Shown: piece after piece, positions 1-9,110 of the stretch
Numbering within the stretch: the stretch's first letter is position 1
Layout of the letters: every line of letters begins with the position of its first letter
Source of the DNA: Opitutaceae bacterium
Lineage (GTDB): Bacteria > Verrucomicrobiota > Verrucomicrobiia > Opitutales > Opitutaceae
Direction of reading: 5' to 3'
Assembly: GCA_030693515.1 (NCBI GenBank)
Contig: JAUYAK010000026.1
Span: forward strand, 47,328-111,327
DNA length: 64,000 bases
Position numbers and translations under genes: made by a program
The notes under the pieces: model-generated
Told to the model about the DNA's origin: nothing
The model's database searches: none
What the model saw: only the letters and a program-made list of their open reading frames with translations

Positions 1-1
1 G

Positions 2-1855
2 GAATCGTTCGACTACGACATCATGCGCGAACGGATCGGCGCCAATCTCGCCCTGCAATTTCGTCCGTCCGCCGGCCACGAGCTGGCGCTGCGCCTGAAT
101 CACAACGAATTCACCGACGAGGAAGGTCGCCAGAAATCGAACTTCGAGCACGTGCTCGGCGTGCGCACCAACCACACCGCCACCGGCGCCACCAACAGCC
201 AGGGGCGATCCACTCGCGAATTTCGCGCTTACCATCAAACCGGCACCATCGATGCCGCTTCGATCGAGGGTAAACACGCTCTCGGCTCGGGCTATCAGTT
301 CAACTGGCAGGCCGGTGCCAGCCAGGGCGAACGCGACGTGCCGAAGCGCGACGATTGGGAATACCGCTCCGCCGCCGGTGCGTTTCCCAACAGCTACGAT
401 CTCACGAGCGGACACCTGGTCATCACCCCCAATGCGGCCTTCTACAATCCCGCGAGCTATCCTTTCCGGCGCGTGCGCTTCCGCTCCGATTTGGAGCGGG
501 AAAAGGTGTTTTCCGCCCAAGCGGATCTTCGTCGCGACACCCAAATCGGCGGACAAAACGGCTACTGGAAAACCGGCATCAAATACGTGACGCGCGACAA
601 GGCGGATGATCGCAATAATCGAAATTACAACTTGCTGGGAACCGCGTGGACCCTGGCGGAGCCTAGCTTAGCCGGCACCGAGCCGACCAACTATCTCGAC
701 GGGCGGTATCGCTTCGGTCCCACCATCGACCTGTCGGCCAACGAGAAATTCTTCGCCGCCAACCCGGCCCGCTTCGCCTTCGATCCGCTCGGCTCGCTTA
801 ATAACTCAATCGCCGGCGACTTCGATGCCTCCGAGGACGTTTTTGCCACCTACGCCATGGCCGGTGTGAATCTGACTCCCGCTTGGACCGCACTTGCCGG
901 CGTCCGCTACGAGCGCACCGAGGCGACCTATGGGGCTAACGCGCTCAGCACTCCCCGCGGCGTCTTTTCCGGCGTCTTCAGGCGGGTAACGGGCCGCAGC
1001 ACCTACGACAACCTCATGCCCGGTCTCCATCTTGTCTGGCGGCCGACCAAGCGCTTCGTGGGTCGCGTCGCGTGGACCAACACCATGGCACGGCCCAACT
1101 ATGCCGACCTCGCTCCCCGCCGGACCGTGGACGATGTCGAAACCACCGTCGGCAGCGGGCGCTACACGGGCAATATCAGCACCGGCAACTCCAACTTGAA
1201 GCCCTACAAATCGTCCAACGTGGATCTCACCCTCGAATACTACATGAAGGGTGGCGGGATCGTCTCGGTGGGAGCTTTCCACAAGGATATCGACAATCCC
1301 ATTTACACCGGGAGCTTCACTCAGACCAACGTCAACATCGACGGTCGGAACTACGATCGGGTGGGCCTCTCGCAACCGGAGAATGCGAAGAAGGGCCGCA
1401 TCACCGGCGTGGAATTCAACTACCAGCAGTTCTTCACGTGGCTGCCTTCGCCCTTCAACGGACTGGGCGTGAACCTCAATTACACCGTCACGGATTCCTC
1501 CGCCACGTTGTTCACCCGCGCCGACAAACTGCCGTTCTTCAAGCAATCCGATGAAATCGGCAACGTCGCCCTCATGTTCGAGAAATTCGGCTTCGAGGCC
1601 AGGGTGGCGATGGCGTTCAACAGCCCCTATCTCAACGCCGTCGGTGCCAACGCTGAGACCGACACGTTTAGCGATCGTCGGCGGCCGATCGACGCCAAGG
1701 TCAGCTATCGTATCAACAAGAATTTTCGGATTTTCGCCGAATTCCTGAACCTCAGCGAGGAACCGCTGAATGAATATACCGGCGTCGCCGCCCGGAGTTC
1801 GGGGAACGAGATCTATCACTGGAAGTCGCGCTTCGGCGTGAATTTCAACTTCTGA
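2..1855 (+). CDS. TonB-dependent receptor, C-terminal part (5' end outside window)
   Basis: Outer-membrane beta-barrel receptor for energy-dependent uptake, probably of an oligosaccharide. The frame is already open at base 2, so the plug domain and signal peptide lie upstream of the window. The visible ~617 residues alternate aromatic and polar strands typical of TonB barrels. A segment near 1060-1110 (RVAWTNTMARPNYADLAPRR) resembles barrels of the Xanthomonas/Caulobacter-type receptor family. The protein ends in FGVNFNF, the usual aromatic C-terminus of an outer-membrane barrel. A permease and a secreted protein follow on the same strand. The substrate cannot be read from this part. Confidence 0.9.
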   Translation, partial: ESFDYDIMRERIGANLALQFRPSAGHELALRLNHNEFTDEEGRQKSNFEHVLGVRTNHTATGATNSQGRSTREFRAYHQTGTIDAASIEGKHALGSGYQFNWQAGASQGERDVPKRDDWEYRSAAGAFPNSYDLTSGHLVITPNAAFYNPASYPFRRVRFRSDLEREKVFSAQADLRRDTQIGGQNGYWKTGIKYVTRDKADDRNNRNYNLLGTAWTLAEPSLAGTEPTNYLDGRYRFGPTIDLSANEKFFAANPARFAFDPLGSLNNSIAGDFDASEDVFATYAMAGVNLTPAWTALAGVRYERTEATYGANALSTPRGVFSGVFRRVTGRSTYDNLMPGLHLVWRPTKRFVGRVAWTNTMARPNYADLAPRRTVDDVETTVGSGRYTGNISTGNSNLKPYKSSNVDLTLEYYMKGGGIVSVGAFHKDIDNPIYTGSFTQTNVNIDGRNYDRVGLSQPENAKKGRITGVEFNYQQFFTWLPSPFNGLGVNLNYTVTDSSATLFTRADKLPFFKQSDEIGNVALMFEKFGFEARVAMAFNSPYLNAVGANAETDTFSDRRRPIDAKVSYRINKNFRIFAEFLNLSEEPLNEYTGVAARSSGNEIYHWKSRFGVNFNF

Positions 1856-1991
1856 GTCGCGTGCGCCGCGTCGGCGACAGCCTCGTCGCTGTTCTGACGC
1901 TGCCCTCGGCCGAAGCGGACTGCTCCTGCGGCGCAGCGTGCGCCGGCGAGTTCCGTTTCGCCTCGCTGCGTCCCCTCCCGCCCATCGCATC

Positions 1992-3335
1992 ATGCTCAAG
2001 CCCCTCATCGCCTACTTCAGGAGCGGTCCTGACCGTCCTCTCCTGCCAAACGCCGCGGCCATCGCATCCCTCTATGAGCGCAAGCGGTGGAGCATTTTTT
2101 TGTCACTCATCGCCGGCTACGGTTTTTTCTACACCTGCCGCTTGGGCCTCTCGGTGACCAAGAAACCGCTGCTCGATGCCGGCGTGCTGACGGCAGCGGA
2201 AATGGGTGTCGTCGGATCGGTCCTCCTGTATGTCTATGCGATCGGAAAATTCGTGAACGGCATGTTCTCCGACCACGCGAACATCCGCCGCTTCATGTCG
2301 TGGGCGCTGCTGTTGTCCGCCTTGGCCAATCTCGCGTTCGGGTTCACGAGTGTGTTCATCGGCTTCGTCATCCTGTGGGGACTCAACGGCTGGTTTCAGT
2401 CCATCGGTTCCGCCCCCAGCGTCGTCTCCATCTGCCAGTGGTTCAGCAACCGCGAGCGCGGCACCCGCTATGGCATCTGGGCGGGCGCGCACAATCTCGG
2501 CGAGGGCATGACATTTATTTTCGTGGCGTGGCTCGTGAACCACTTCGGCTGGCGGGCGGGATTTGTCGGCCCCGGAATTTTTTGCCTCTTCGTCGCGTTC
2601 ACGCTGTTCCGGACGCTCGGTGATCGGCCGCAGACCTACGGGTTGCCACACGTCTCGGACTACAAGAACGATCATTCCGCCGGCCCACCACCGCCGGGCA
2701 CGACCGCGGAACTGCAACGGCAGGTTTTCCGCAACCCGTGGGTGTGGGTCCTGGCGATCAGTTGCGCGCTGATGTATGTCGCCCGCTACGCGATCAACAA
2801 TTGGGCCATGCTCTTCCTACAGGAGACCAAGCACTATTCGCTCACCGATGCGGGATTCGTGATGGCCGGCTACCCCGTGATGGGGTTCGTGGGCGCAGCC
2901 GTGTCGGGCTGGATTTCCGACCGGTTTTTTGCGTCGCGGCGCAATCTCCCGACCCTGATCTACGGCCTGCTCCAGACCGGGGGCATCGTGCTGCTCTTTC
3001 TCGCTCCGCCGGGACACCGCTGGATCGATGCGGTCGCCATGGGGCTTTTCGGCTTTGGCGTCGGCGGGTTGATCGTGTTCCTCGCCGGTCTCATCGCCGT
3101 CGACATCATGCCCAAGGCCGCCGCCGGCACGGTCAAGGGTCTGATTGGGATGTTCGCCTACGTCGGAGCCGGCACGCAGGACTGGATCAGCGGCTTCCTC
3201 CTTGACGCCTACAAGACCGTGGACGGAGGACGAAAAATCTACGACTTTGCGCCCGTATTCTACTTCTGGATCGGTGCGTCGATCCTGTCCATGGTCCTCG
3301 CCGCCACCGCTTGGAACGTGAAACCTCGCGAGTAG
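1992..3335 (+). CDS. MFS permease, organophosphate:phosphate antiporter (GlpT/UhpC-like)
   Basis: Inner-membrane transporter of about 447 residues with about 12 hydrophobic segments. The N-terminal pattern (ERKRW, then GYGFFYTCRLGLSVTKK) and the central QWFSNRERGTRYGIW loop are typical of the OPA family, which includes glycerol-3-phosphate and hexose-phosphate carriers and the sensor UhpC. The reading frame extends upstream to 1938, but the ATG at 1992 (MLKPLIAYF) removes an arginine-rich leader that does not look like part of a permease. It lies about 135 bases after the receptor gene and 25 bases before the next gene, so co-transcription is likely. The substrate is not determined; a sugar phosphate or sugar acid is the family expectation. 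Confidence 0.85.
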   Translation: MLKPLIAYFRSGPDRPLLPNAAAIASLYERKRWSIFLSLIAGYGFFYTCRLGLSVTKKPLLDAGVLTAAEMGVVGSVLLYVYAIGKFVNGMFSDHANIRRFMSWALLLSALANLAFGFTSVFIGFVILWGLNGWFQSIGSAPSVVSICQWFSNRERGTRYGIWAGAHNLGEGMTFIFVAWLVNHFGWRAGFVGPGIFCLFVAFTLFRTLGDRPQTYGLPHVSDYKNDHSAGPPPPGTTAELQRQVFRNPWVWVLAISCALMYVARYAINNWAMLFLQETKHYSLTDAGFVMAGYPVMGFVGAAVSGWISDRFFASRRNLPTLIYGLLQTGGIVLLFLAPPGHRWIDAVAMGLFGFGVGGLIVFLAGLIAVDIMPKAAAGTVKGLIGMFAYVGAGTQDWISGFLLDAYKTVDGGRKIYDFAPVFYFWIGASILSMVLAATAWNVKPRE

Positions 3336-3360
3336 TTCTTCGCCACGACCCACCCTTGCC

Positions 3361-4209
3361 ATGAATGCCGCATTGAAATCCATCACGCTTCTCTTGATCG
3401 CCACCCTCGCGAACGCAGCCGATCCAATCCCGCCAGCGCCTGCGGCGCCCCCGACCGCCGGCGAGTGGCGGTATGCCGATCTTCGCCGCATCGCCGCCCC
3501 CGAAGCGCGGCAGGGCGTGGCGGCGGACAACGAGTTCCTCTACGTCATCTCCAACCACGCCCTCGGCAAATATCGTAAGGATACCGGTGTGCGCGTCGCG
3601 AGCTGGGAATGTCCGTTGGGCGAGCCGCTCATTCATCTCAACGCCGGCATCGTGCATGAAGGCCGGCTTTATTGCGCGCACTCCAACTACCCCGGTGTGC
3701 CCAATCTCAGCTCCGTCGAGATTTGGGATACGGCGACATTGAAACATATCGGCACCCGTAGCTTCGGCCGGGCCGACGGCTCCTTCACCTGGCTGGATCG
3801 GCGCAACGGCCGATGGATTGCCTGCTTCGTGCACTACGGCGGCAAGGGTGGTGAACCCGGCCGCAGCCCCGAGTGGACTCGCCTCGTCGAGTTCGACGAT
3901 GAATGGCGGCAGACGGGCGGCTGGGCATTCCCCGCCGACCTTACGAAGAAACTCGCCGTGCGTGGCTTCAGCGTGTCCGGCGGAGCCTTTGGTCCGGACG
4001 GTTTGCTTTTCGTGACCGGCCACGACGACACCGCGCTCTTTGTGCTGACGATGCCCACAGCCGGTCCGACGCTGAAGTGGGTGGCCACCATTCCGATCAC
4101 GGCGCAGGGGCAGGCATTCAGTTGGGATCCACGTGACCCCACGCTGCTCTACACCCTCAGCAAAGCCGGCCGCGAAATCATCGTCGGCCGTGTGACACGG
4201 ACGCCGTAG
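3361..4209 (+). CDS. Secreted propeller-like protein of unknown function
   Basis: A 282-residue exported protein. It starts with a clear Sec signal (MNAALKSITLLLIATLANA) followed by a proline-rich linker. The rest contains repeated short beta-strand units (EFLYVISNHALGKYRKDTG, VEIWDTATLKHIGTRSF, GLLFVTGHDDTALFVLTM), which suggests a small beta-propeller related to LVIVD/WD-like folds. No catalytic motif was recognised. It sits 25 bases after the permease, so it probably belongs to the same operon and may bind sugar in the periplasm. I cannot name a family. Confidence 0.75.
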   Translation: MNAALKSITLLLIATLANAADPIPPAPAAPPTAGEWRYADLRRIAAPEARQGVAADNEFLYVISNHALGKYRKDTGVRVASWECPLGEPLIHLNAGIVHEGRLYCAHSNYPGVPNLSSVEIWDTATLKHIGTRSFGRADGSFTWLDRRNGRWIACFVHYGGKGGEPGRSPEWTRLVEFDDEWRQTGGWAFPADLTKKLAVRGFSVSGGAFGPDGLLFVTGHDDTALFVLTMPTAGPTLKWVATIPITAQGQAFSWDPRDPTLLYTLSKAGREIIVGRVTRTP

Positions 4210-4444
4210 CGCCGATTCGCACAACAAATCAAACGGCGCAGCCGCCACCTCAACGCGGCGCCGCACGCTCGGCGCCGGGCATAGAGCCCCTCCCACAATG
4301 CACAATGTTGCGCGCGTAGTTTCATGAGCTTGAAAATACTCCCTGGCCCGCGGCTGAATCGCATGTAGCACGTCGCGCAGAAATAGCGCGAACCACACCA
4401 CGGCGTCGCGCATTCACGCTCCGACAACTTCGCCCGAGCATCTT
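4210..4444. other. Intergenic region with a REP-like small palindrome
   Basis: No convincing gene lies between the secreted protein and the promoter at 4445. A phrase on the minus strand near 4277-4303 (GTGGGAGGGGCTCTATGCCC) contains a short hairpin (GGGC...GCCC at 4277-4289) and resembles the dispersed REP-like elements of Opitutus-type genomes. Only one copy was noticed in this window, so the repeat assignment rests on memory. Minus-strand open frames here look like high-GC shadows. Confidence 0.25.
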
Positions 4445-4492
4445 CCCCCCTTGATTACGGGGGTTGTTGGATGTGGCTGCGTCGGCTAGTCT
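4445..4492 (+). promoter_or_regulatory. Promoter P1 with shared operator, upstream of Gfo/Idh operon
   Basis: C-run and GATTACGGGGG block at 4445-4463, directly followed by -35 TTGTTG (4464-4469), a 17-base spacer and -10 TAGTCT (4487-4492). The same architecture recurs at seven other sites in this window. The predicted start of transcription is near 4499. Confidence 0.75.
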
Positions 4493-4501
4493 AGCCGCAG
4501 C

Positions 4502-4666
4502 ATGACGCCGGTTCTCCCTCAGTTTTCCTTTGGCCTCGCCAAAGGAAACTCATCGGGCTGTCGCCGACTGGTTTGCTGCGTGGCCGCCATCCTGCCCTGC
4601 GCCACAATCGAGCACATCATGGCAGTCAATCATCTTGTCGCAGGATCATCCCTACCCTCCCCGTGA
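4502..4666 (+). CDS. Possible leader peptide (uORF, near-leaderless) coupled to the Gfo/Idh gene
   Basis: An open frame of 54 codons starts with ATG about 3 bases after the predicted start of transcription of P1. It ends with a TGA that overlaps the GTG start of the Gfo/Idh gene (GTGA at 4663-4666). This layout would allow translational coupling. The peptide (MTPVLPQFSFGLAKG...) has no recognised homology and its codon use does not look strongly coding, so this may be chance. Confidence 0.3.
   Translation: MTPVLPQFSFGLAKGNSSGCRRLVCCVAAILPCATIEHIMAVNHLVAGSSLPSP
4521..4550 (+). other. Strong hairpin in the leader of the Gfo/Idh operon
   Basis: TTTCCTTTGGC and GCCAAAGGAAA form a perfect 11-bp stem around the 3-base loop CTC. 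There is no T-run, so it is not an ordinary terminator. It lies in the predicted 5' untranslated region about 115 bases before the GTG start and could affect mRNA stability or coupling. Confidence 0.55.
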
Positions 4667-5766
4667 AATCCCCCGTTAACGTCGGCCTCATCGGCTCGCA
4701 GTTTATTTCCGCGATTCACGCGGAAGCGTTGAAACACTGCGCACACGCGCACCTCGCCGCCGTGGCCTCGCCCACGCCGGGCAATGCCCAGGCCTTCGCC
4801 CAACGCTTCGGGATTCCGGCCGCGTTCACGGATTACCGCGCGTTGCTCGCCCAACCCGAAATCCAGATGGTCGTCGTCGGGGTGCCCAATCACCTGCACT
4901 GCCAAGTCGTCCTCGACGCCGCCGCGGCAGGCAAACACGTCGTAATCGAGAAGCCGCTTTGCCTGAACCTCGCCGAGGCCGACCGGATGATCGCGGCCTG
5001 CCGGGAAAATAGCGTGAAGCTCATGTATGCCGAGGAGCTGTGCTTCGCGCCAAAGTACGTCCGCTTGAAACAACTGCTCGACTCCGGCGCCGTGGGCCGG
5101 CCCACGCTGCTCAAGCAAATGGAAAAGCACGACGGCCCGCACGCCGCGCATTTCTGGGATGTCGAACGCTCCGGCGGCGGCGTCACGATGGACATGGGTT
5201 GCCACGCGATTGAGTTCTTCCGCTGGATGCTCGGCCGGCCACCCATCAAGTCCGTTTACGCGCAAATGGACACACTGGTGCATGGCGACAAAACGCGGGG
5301 CGACGACAACGCGATTTTGATTCTCGAGTTTGCCAACGGCGTCACCTGCGTCGCCGAGGAGAGCTGGACGAAGCTCGGCGGGATGGACGACCGCGCCGAG
5401 GTCTACGGCACCGGCGGCGTCGCCTACGCGGATTTGCTGCACGGCAACTCCATCGAGACCTACAGCGTGAAGGGCTACGACTACGCTGTGGAGAAATCCG
5501 GCCCGACCACCGGCTGGAGTTTCACCATCTACGAAGAGGCTTGGAACTACGGTTTCCACGCCGAGATGGCGCACTTCGTCGATTGCGTCCAAAATGACAA
5601 AGCACCGCTCGTCACCGGCGAAGACGCCCGCGCGGTCCTCGAAGTCATCTTTGCCGCCTACGAATCCGCCCGCACCGGACGCAAGGTCGCGCTGCCCTTT
5701 CCGACCACCGCCGCGCGCCCCATCGACCTCTGGCGGCCCGCACCCGCGGTCCCGACCGCACTTTGA
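4663..5766 (+). CDS. Gfo/Idh/MocA-family oxidoreductase, copy 1
   Basis: Cytoplasmic NAD(P)-dependent sugar or inositol dehydrogenase-like enzyme of 367 residues. The N-terminal Rossmann motif is VNVGLIGSQFISAIHAEAL and the family signature EKPLCLNLAEAD sits near residue 95; the C-terminal half is the Gfo/Idh/MocA substrate domain (MDMGCHAIEFFRWML). There is no export signal, unlike the homologue at 6778. The GTG start at 4663 is chosen because the second copy at 60449 begins at the same residue and DNA similarity stops about 10 bases upstream. The two copies differ at only eight amino acids. It is the first enzyme of an operon running to 12191, driven by promoter P1. The substrate is unknown. 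Confidence 0.9.
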   Translation: MKSPVNVGLIGSQFISAIHAEALKHCAHAHLAAVASPTPGNAQAFAQRFGIPAAFTDYRALLAQPEIQMVVVGVPNHLHCQVVLDAAAAGKHVVIEKPLCLNLAEADRMIAACRENSVKLMYAEELCFAPKYVRLKQLLDSGAVGRPTLLKQMEKHDGPHAAHFWDVERSGGGVTMDMGCHAIEFFRWMLGRPPIKSVYAQMDTLVHGDKTRGDDNAILILEFANGVTCVAEESWTKLGGMDDRAEVYGTGGVAYADLLHGNSIETYSVKGYDYAVEKSGPTTGWSFTIYEEAWNYGFHAEMAHFVDCVQNDKAPLVTGEDARAVLEVIFAAYESARTGRKVALPFPTTAARPIDLWRPAPAVPTAL

Positions 5767-5866
5767 ATTCAGACACTCCTACCGCGGCATCCCCGATCAG
5801 ATGCAACGCACGACCTTTAACTGCGCGACCTTTACCTTTGGCGCGAACGGGCGTTTTTGATTCCCC

Positions 5867-6772
5867 ATGAATCGTCGTCTCTTTCTCAAGTCCTCCGCCG
5901 CGCTTGCCGCCCTCGCGCCGCTTGGCGTCCGGGCCGCCGCCCAACCCGCGCGCGCGCATCGCAAGGCCTTCATGCTTTCCACGCTGCAAAGTCCCACTGC
6001 GGACCGCCTCGGTGTCATTGAAAAATTCAAATTGATTCGCGAGGCGGCCTTCGCGGGCGTCGAGGTGACCAGTGCGATGAATCAAAAGGACGTGCTCGCC
6101 GCGCAGGATGCGACCGGCCTGGCGATCCCCAGCGTGGTCATCGCCACCCACGGAAGCCATCCGCTCACGGCACCCAATCCCACGACGCGCGAGACTGGAC
6201 TCAACGGCCTGAAACAAGGCCTGCGCGATGCGAAAGCCTACGGTGCAAGTTCGGTCCTCCTCGTGCCGGGCTTCGTCCGAAAAGACGTCCCCTACGCCAC
6301 GGCCTACACCCGTTCGCTCGCCGAAATCGCGAAAGCCGTTCCGCTCGCCGAAGAACTCGGCGTCGCCATCGCGGTCGAGAATATCCAAGCAAATCAGTTT
6401 CTCCTCAGTCCGCTGGAGGCGGCGGCGTTCGTCGACGCGTTCAAGTCCAGGGCCGTGCGCTGGCACCTTGATATCGGCAACGTGGTGCCCGTCGGCTGGC
6501 CCGAACATTGGGTGCAGATCCTCGGTCCGCGCATCGCCCAAATTCACATCAAGGAATACAGCCGCAAAGTGCGCGACGAGCGCGGCCCGAAGGCCGGCTC
6601 CCAAGTCGACTTGCTGACCGGCGACAACGATTGGCCGACCGTGATGCGCGCGCTGGATGCCGTCGGTTATGCCGGCTGGCTCATCGCCGAACAATTCAGA
6701 ATCCCCGACCTCTCCGATGCCGCGTGGCTTTCCCACGTCTCCGGGAAAATGGACCAGATCATCGCCTCATAA
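5867..6772 (+). CDS. Exported sugar phosphate isomerase/epimerase-like TIM barrel
   Basis: A 301-residue protein of the xylose-isomerase-like TIM-barrel superfamily (AP endonuclease 2 fold). It begins with a twin-arginine signal (NRRLFLKSSAALAALAPLG), so it should act outside the cytoplasm. Family-typical segments include AVENIQ, WHLDIGNVVPVGWP and IAQIHIKEYSR, which carry the glutamate, aspartate and histidine metal ligands. Together with the two adjacent Gfo/Idh genes and a second TIM barrel at 8161 it suggests periplasmic oxidation and isomerisation of sugars. It is 5 bases from the next gene. Confidence 0.88.
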   Translation: MNRRLFLKSSAALAALAPLGVRAAAQPARAHRKAFMLSTLQSPTADRLGVIEKFKLIREAAFAGVEVTSAMNQKDVLAAQDATGLAIPSVVIATHGSHPLTAPNPTTRETGLNGLKQGLRDAKAYGASSVLLVPGFVRKDVPYATAYTRSLAEIAKAVPLAEELGVAIAVENIQANQFLLSPLEAAAFVDAFKSRAVRWHLDIGNVVPVGWPEHWVQILGPRIAQIHIKEYSRKVRDERGPKAGSQVDLLTGDNDWPTVMRALDAVGYAGWLIAEQFRIPDLSDAAWLSHVSGKMDQIIAS

Positions 6773-6777
6773 ATTTC

Positions 6778-8079
6778 ATGAACACCACTCAGCCTCCCGC
6801 CGCCCCGACTCTGCCGCCCCCGATGCCGCGCCGTGATTTCCTCAAGACCACCGCCAGCCTCGCGGTCGCCGCCGCCATCGGCAGCCGCCCGCTCACCGCC
6901 GCCGAACGGACTCGCTCGGTGGGCGCCAACAGCCGCATCCGCATCGCCCAAATCGGCTGCGGCAGCCGCGGACGCACCGCGCACATGGAAGGCATTTACA
7001 AGCACGTCGCCTCGACGAATTTCGAGATCGTCGCCCTTGCCGATCCGTGGAGCAAGGCCCGCGAAGAGGCAAACGGCATGGTGAAAAAATGGTTTGGCCG
7101 CGACGCGAAGCAGTTCGTTTCCCACCGGGACTTGCTGGCCATGGACGGCATCGACGCGGTGATGATCGCGTCGCCCGATCACCAGCACACCGATCAACTC
7201 GAAGCGGCTGCGCGGGCTGGCAAACACATCTACGTCGAGAAACCGCTCGCCACCGAACTCGACAAATTGAAGCGCTCGGTGGACGCCGTGAAGGCCGCCG
7301 GCACCGTTGTCCAAGTCGGCACGCAATGGCGCAGCTATCCCGGCGTCGGCGGCGCACGCGCCGTGATGAAGAGCGGGCTCCTCGGAAAAATCTCCCGCAT
7401 TGAAGAAGCCCGCAACAGCGAGCGGCCCTATTGGTATACTTATCTCGGGCGCGATGTGAAAGAGGCCGACGTCGACTGGAAGGAATTCCTCGGTGATCGG
7501 CCGATGCGGCCGTTCACCCCCGACCAATACGAGGCGTGGTATGGGTTCTACGAGTTCAGCCACGGCCCCACGGCGCAATGGGCCGCGCACTTCCTCGACT
7601 GTTCGCACTACATCATGGGTTGCGGCTTTCCCACCTCGTGCGTCTCCACCGGCGGTATCTTCACCTGGAAGGACGAACACAAATTCACGACGCCCGACTG
7701 CGTCCAGGCGACGTGGATTTACCCGGAAGGCTTCATGCTCACGAGCTCGACCAATTTCGGCAACAGCTCGGGCAATACCCGCAAGTATTTCGGCACGAAA
7801 GGCACGCTCTCGTTGGACAACGCCAACGCGCCGAGCTACAGCGCCGACGGCGGCCCGAAGCGCGACGGCAAAATCCGCGGCAAGATCGACGTCACTCCCG
7901 TCGAGTGCCCCGATCACTTCCTGAACTGGCTGCAGTGCATGCGCACCGGTGAGACACCCAACGCTTCAATCGACGACGGCTACAAACATGCAGTCGCGGT
8001 CTTGATGGCCGCCAAGGCCTACGAGACCGGCCGGAAGACCATCTACGATCACGCGCAGCGCGCGATCCGCACGGTTTGA
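6778..8079 (+). CDS. Tat-exported Gfo/Idh/MocA oxidoreductase
   Basis: A 433-residue dehydrogenase-like protein with a proline-rich start and a twin-arginine signal (MPRRDFLKTTASLAVAAAI). After the signal comes a Rossmann fold (RIRIAQIGCGSRGRTAHM), the YVEKPLATELDKLKRS signature and a C-terminal substrate domain (WAAHFLDCSHYIMGCG). Exported members such as glucose-fructose oxidoreductase keep a tightly bound cofactor. The ATG at 6778 is preferred over an upstream in-frame start at 6508, which would lie inside the preceding gene. It is only about 30% similar by eye to the cytoplasmic-type copy at 4663. Confidence 0.88.
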   Translation: MNTTQPPAAPTLPPPMPRRDFLKTTASLAVAAAIGSRPLTAAERTRSVGANSRIRIAQIGCGSRGRTAHMEGIYKHVASTNFEIVALADPWSKAREEANGMVKKWFGRDAKQFVSHRDLLAMDGIDAVMIASPDHQHTDQLEAAARAGKHIYVEKPLATELDKLKRSVDAVKAAGTVVQVGTQWRSYPGVGGARAVMKSGLLGKISRIEEARNSERPYWYTYLGRDVKEADVDWKEFLGDRPMRPFTPDQYEAWYGFYEFSHGPTAQWAAHFLDCSHYIMGCGFPTSCVSTGGIFTWKDEHKFTTPDCVQATWIYPEGFMLTSSTNFGNSSGNTRKYFGTKGTLSLDNANAPSYSADGGPKRDGKIRGKIDVTPVECPDHFLNWLQCMRTGETPNASIDDGYKHAVAVLMAAKAYETGRKTIYDHAQRAIRTV

Positions 8080-8160
8080 CCGCGCCCTCGCTCGCCGAGG
8101 CGTGCGCATATTGCCGCTACCTGCCCGCTCGTGACATCCCCGATCTGGGAACAACCACCT

Positions 8161-9081
8161 ATGAACAATCCTAAACCAATCGTCCCGCAAGGACGTTTGG
8201 CGATCCTCACCCGCCGCAAGTTTGTCGGCGGCGCCTTGCTTGCGATGGCTGGTGCAAGCGGCCTCCGCGCCGCGGGAGAGTCGCCGTGGCAGGTCGGGTG
8301 CTACACACGCCCGTGGAACAAGCACGACTACCGTGTGGCGCTTGATGCGATTGCCGCTGCCGGATTCAAGTTCGCCGGCCTGATGACGGCGAAAACGGGG
8401 ATGCTCCTCACCCCGGACACCACTCTCGAACAATCGGCCAAGATGGCGGCGGAGGCGAAGACCCGCGGTTTGAGCATCGCGTCCGCTTTCGGGGCCGACT
8501 TCATGAAGAAGTCTTCCGTCGCCGAAAGCATTGTTCGCCTCCGGCGATTGGTGGACAACGTTGCAGCCTGCGGCTGCCCTGGCCTTCTTCTCGGCGGAGC
8601 AGGATATCCCGAAGCAGTCGATGACTACTACAAGGTCGTCGCGGAATGCTGCGACTATGCGGAGGCCAAGCGCGTGGGGCTCACCATCAAGCCTCACAAC
8701 GGACCCAGTTCTACCGGCGCATTGTGCCGCCGCCTCATCGACCAGGTCGGCCACAAAAATTTCCGGCTCACCTACGATCCCGGCAACGTCTGCAAACATT
8801 CGGGCAACACCGTCAATCCCACCGACGACGCGGCCACCGTCGACGGGATCGTCGCCGGAATGTGCGTGAAAGATTTCCGCCTGCCGAACGACGTAGAAAT
8901 CACGCCGGGCACCGGCCAGGTGGACTTCGCGCGCGTGACGGCCCGGCTCCGTCGCGGCGGATTCACGCGTGGTCCCGTCGTGATCGAATGCCTCGACGCG
9001 GGCGACATCGCGCACGTCACGGCGGAGGCGAAAAAGACCCGTCTCTTCATTGAAGCGTTACTGGCCCGTGGGCTGACATAA
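8161..9081 (+). CDS. Exported sugar phosphate isomerase/epimerase-like TIM barrel
   Basis: A 306-residue xylose-isomerase-like barrel with a Tat-type signal (LTRRKFVGGALLAMAGASG). Family motifs are visible: LTIKPHNG, FRLTYDPGNVCKH and GMCVKDFRL, which should carry metal-binding residues. A GTG at 8131 is in frame but would extend the n-region with no family support, so the ATG at 8161 is used. It is the fourth gene of the P1 operon and the second exported barrel in it. Confidence 0.85.
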   Translation: MNNPKPIVPQGRLAILTRRKFVGGALLAMAGASGLRAAGESPWQVGCYTRPWNKHDYRVALDAIAAAGFKFAGLMTAKTGMLLTPDTTLEQSAKMAAEAKTRGLSIASAFGADFMKKSSVAESIVRLRRLVDNVAACGCPGLLLGGAGYPEAVDDYYKVVAECCDYAEAKRVGLTIKPHNGPSSTGALCRRLIDQVGHKNFRLTYDPGNVCKHSGNTVNPTDDAATVDGIVAGMCVKDFRLPNDVEITPGTGQVDFARVTARLRRGGFTRGPVVIECLDAGDIAHVTAEAKKTRLFIEALLARGLT

Positions 9082-9110
9082 ATCGTTTCCGCCGCCGGAC
9101 CCTTCGTCGC

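Noticed and set aside
5790..5845. Short direct repeat CGACCTTTA and a GC-rich stretch followed by T's before the isomerase at 5867
   Set aside because: There are only two imperfect copies and no stable hairpin, so I do not call a repeat or terminator.
6667..7917. 416-codon minus-strand frame opposite the Tat-exported Gfo/Idh gene
   Set aside because: This is a shadow of a well-supported gene with full family motifs on the plus strand.
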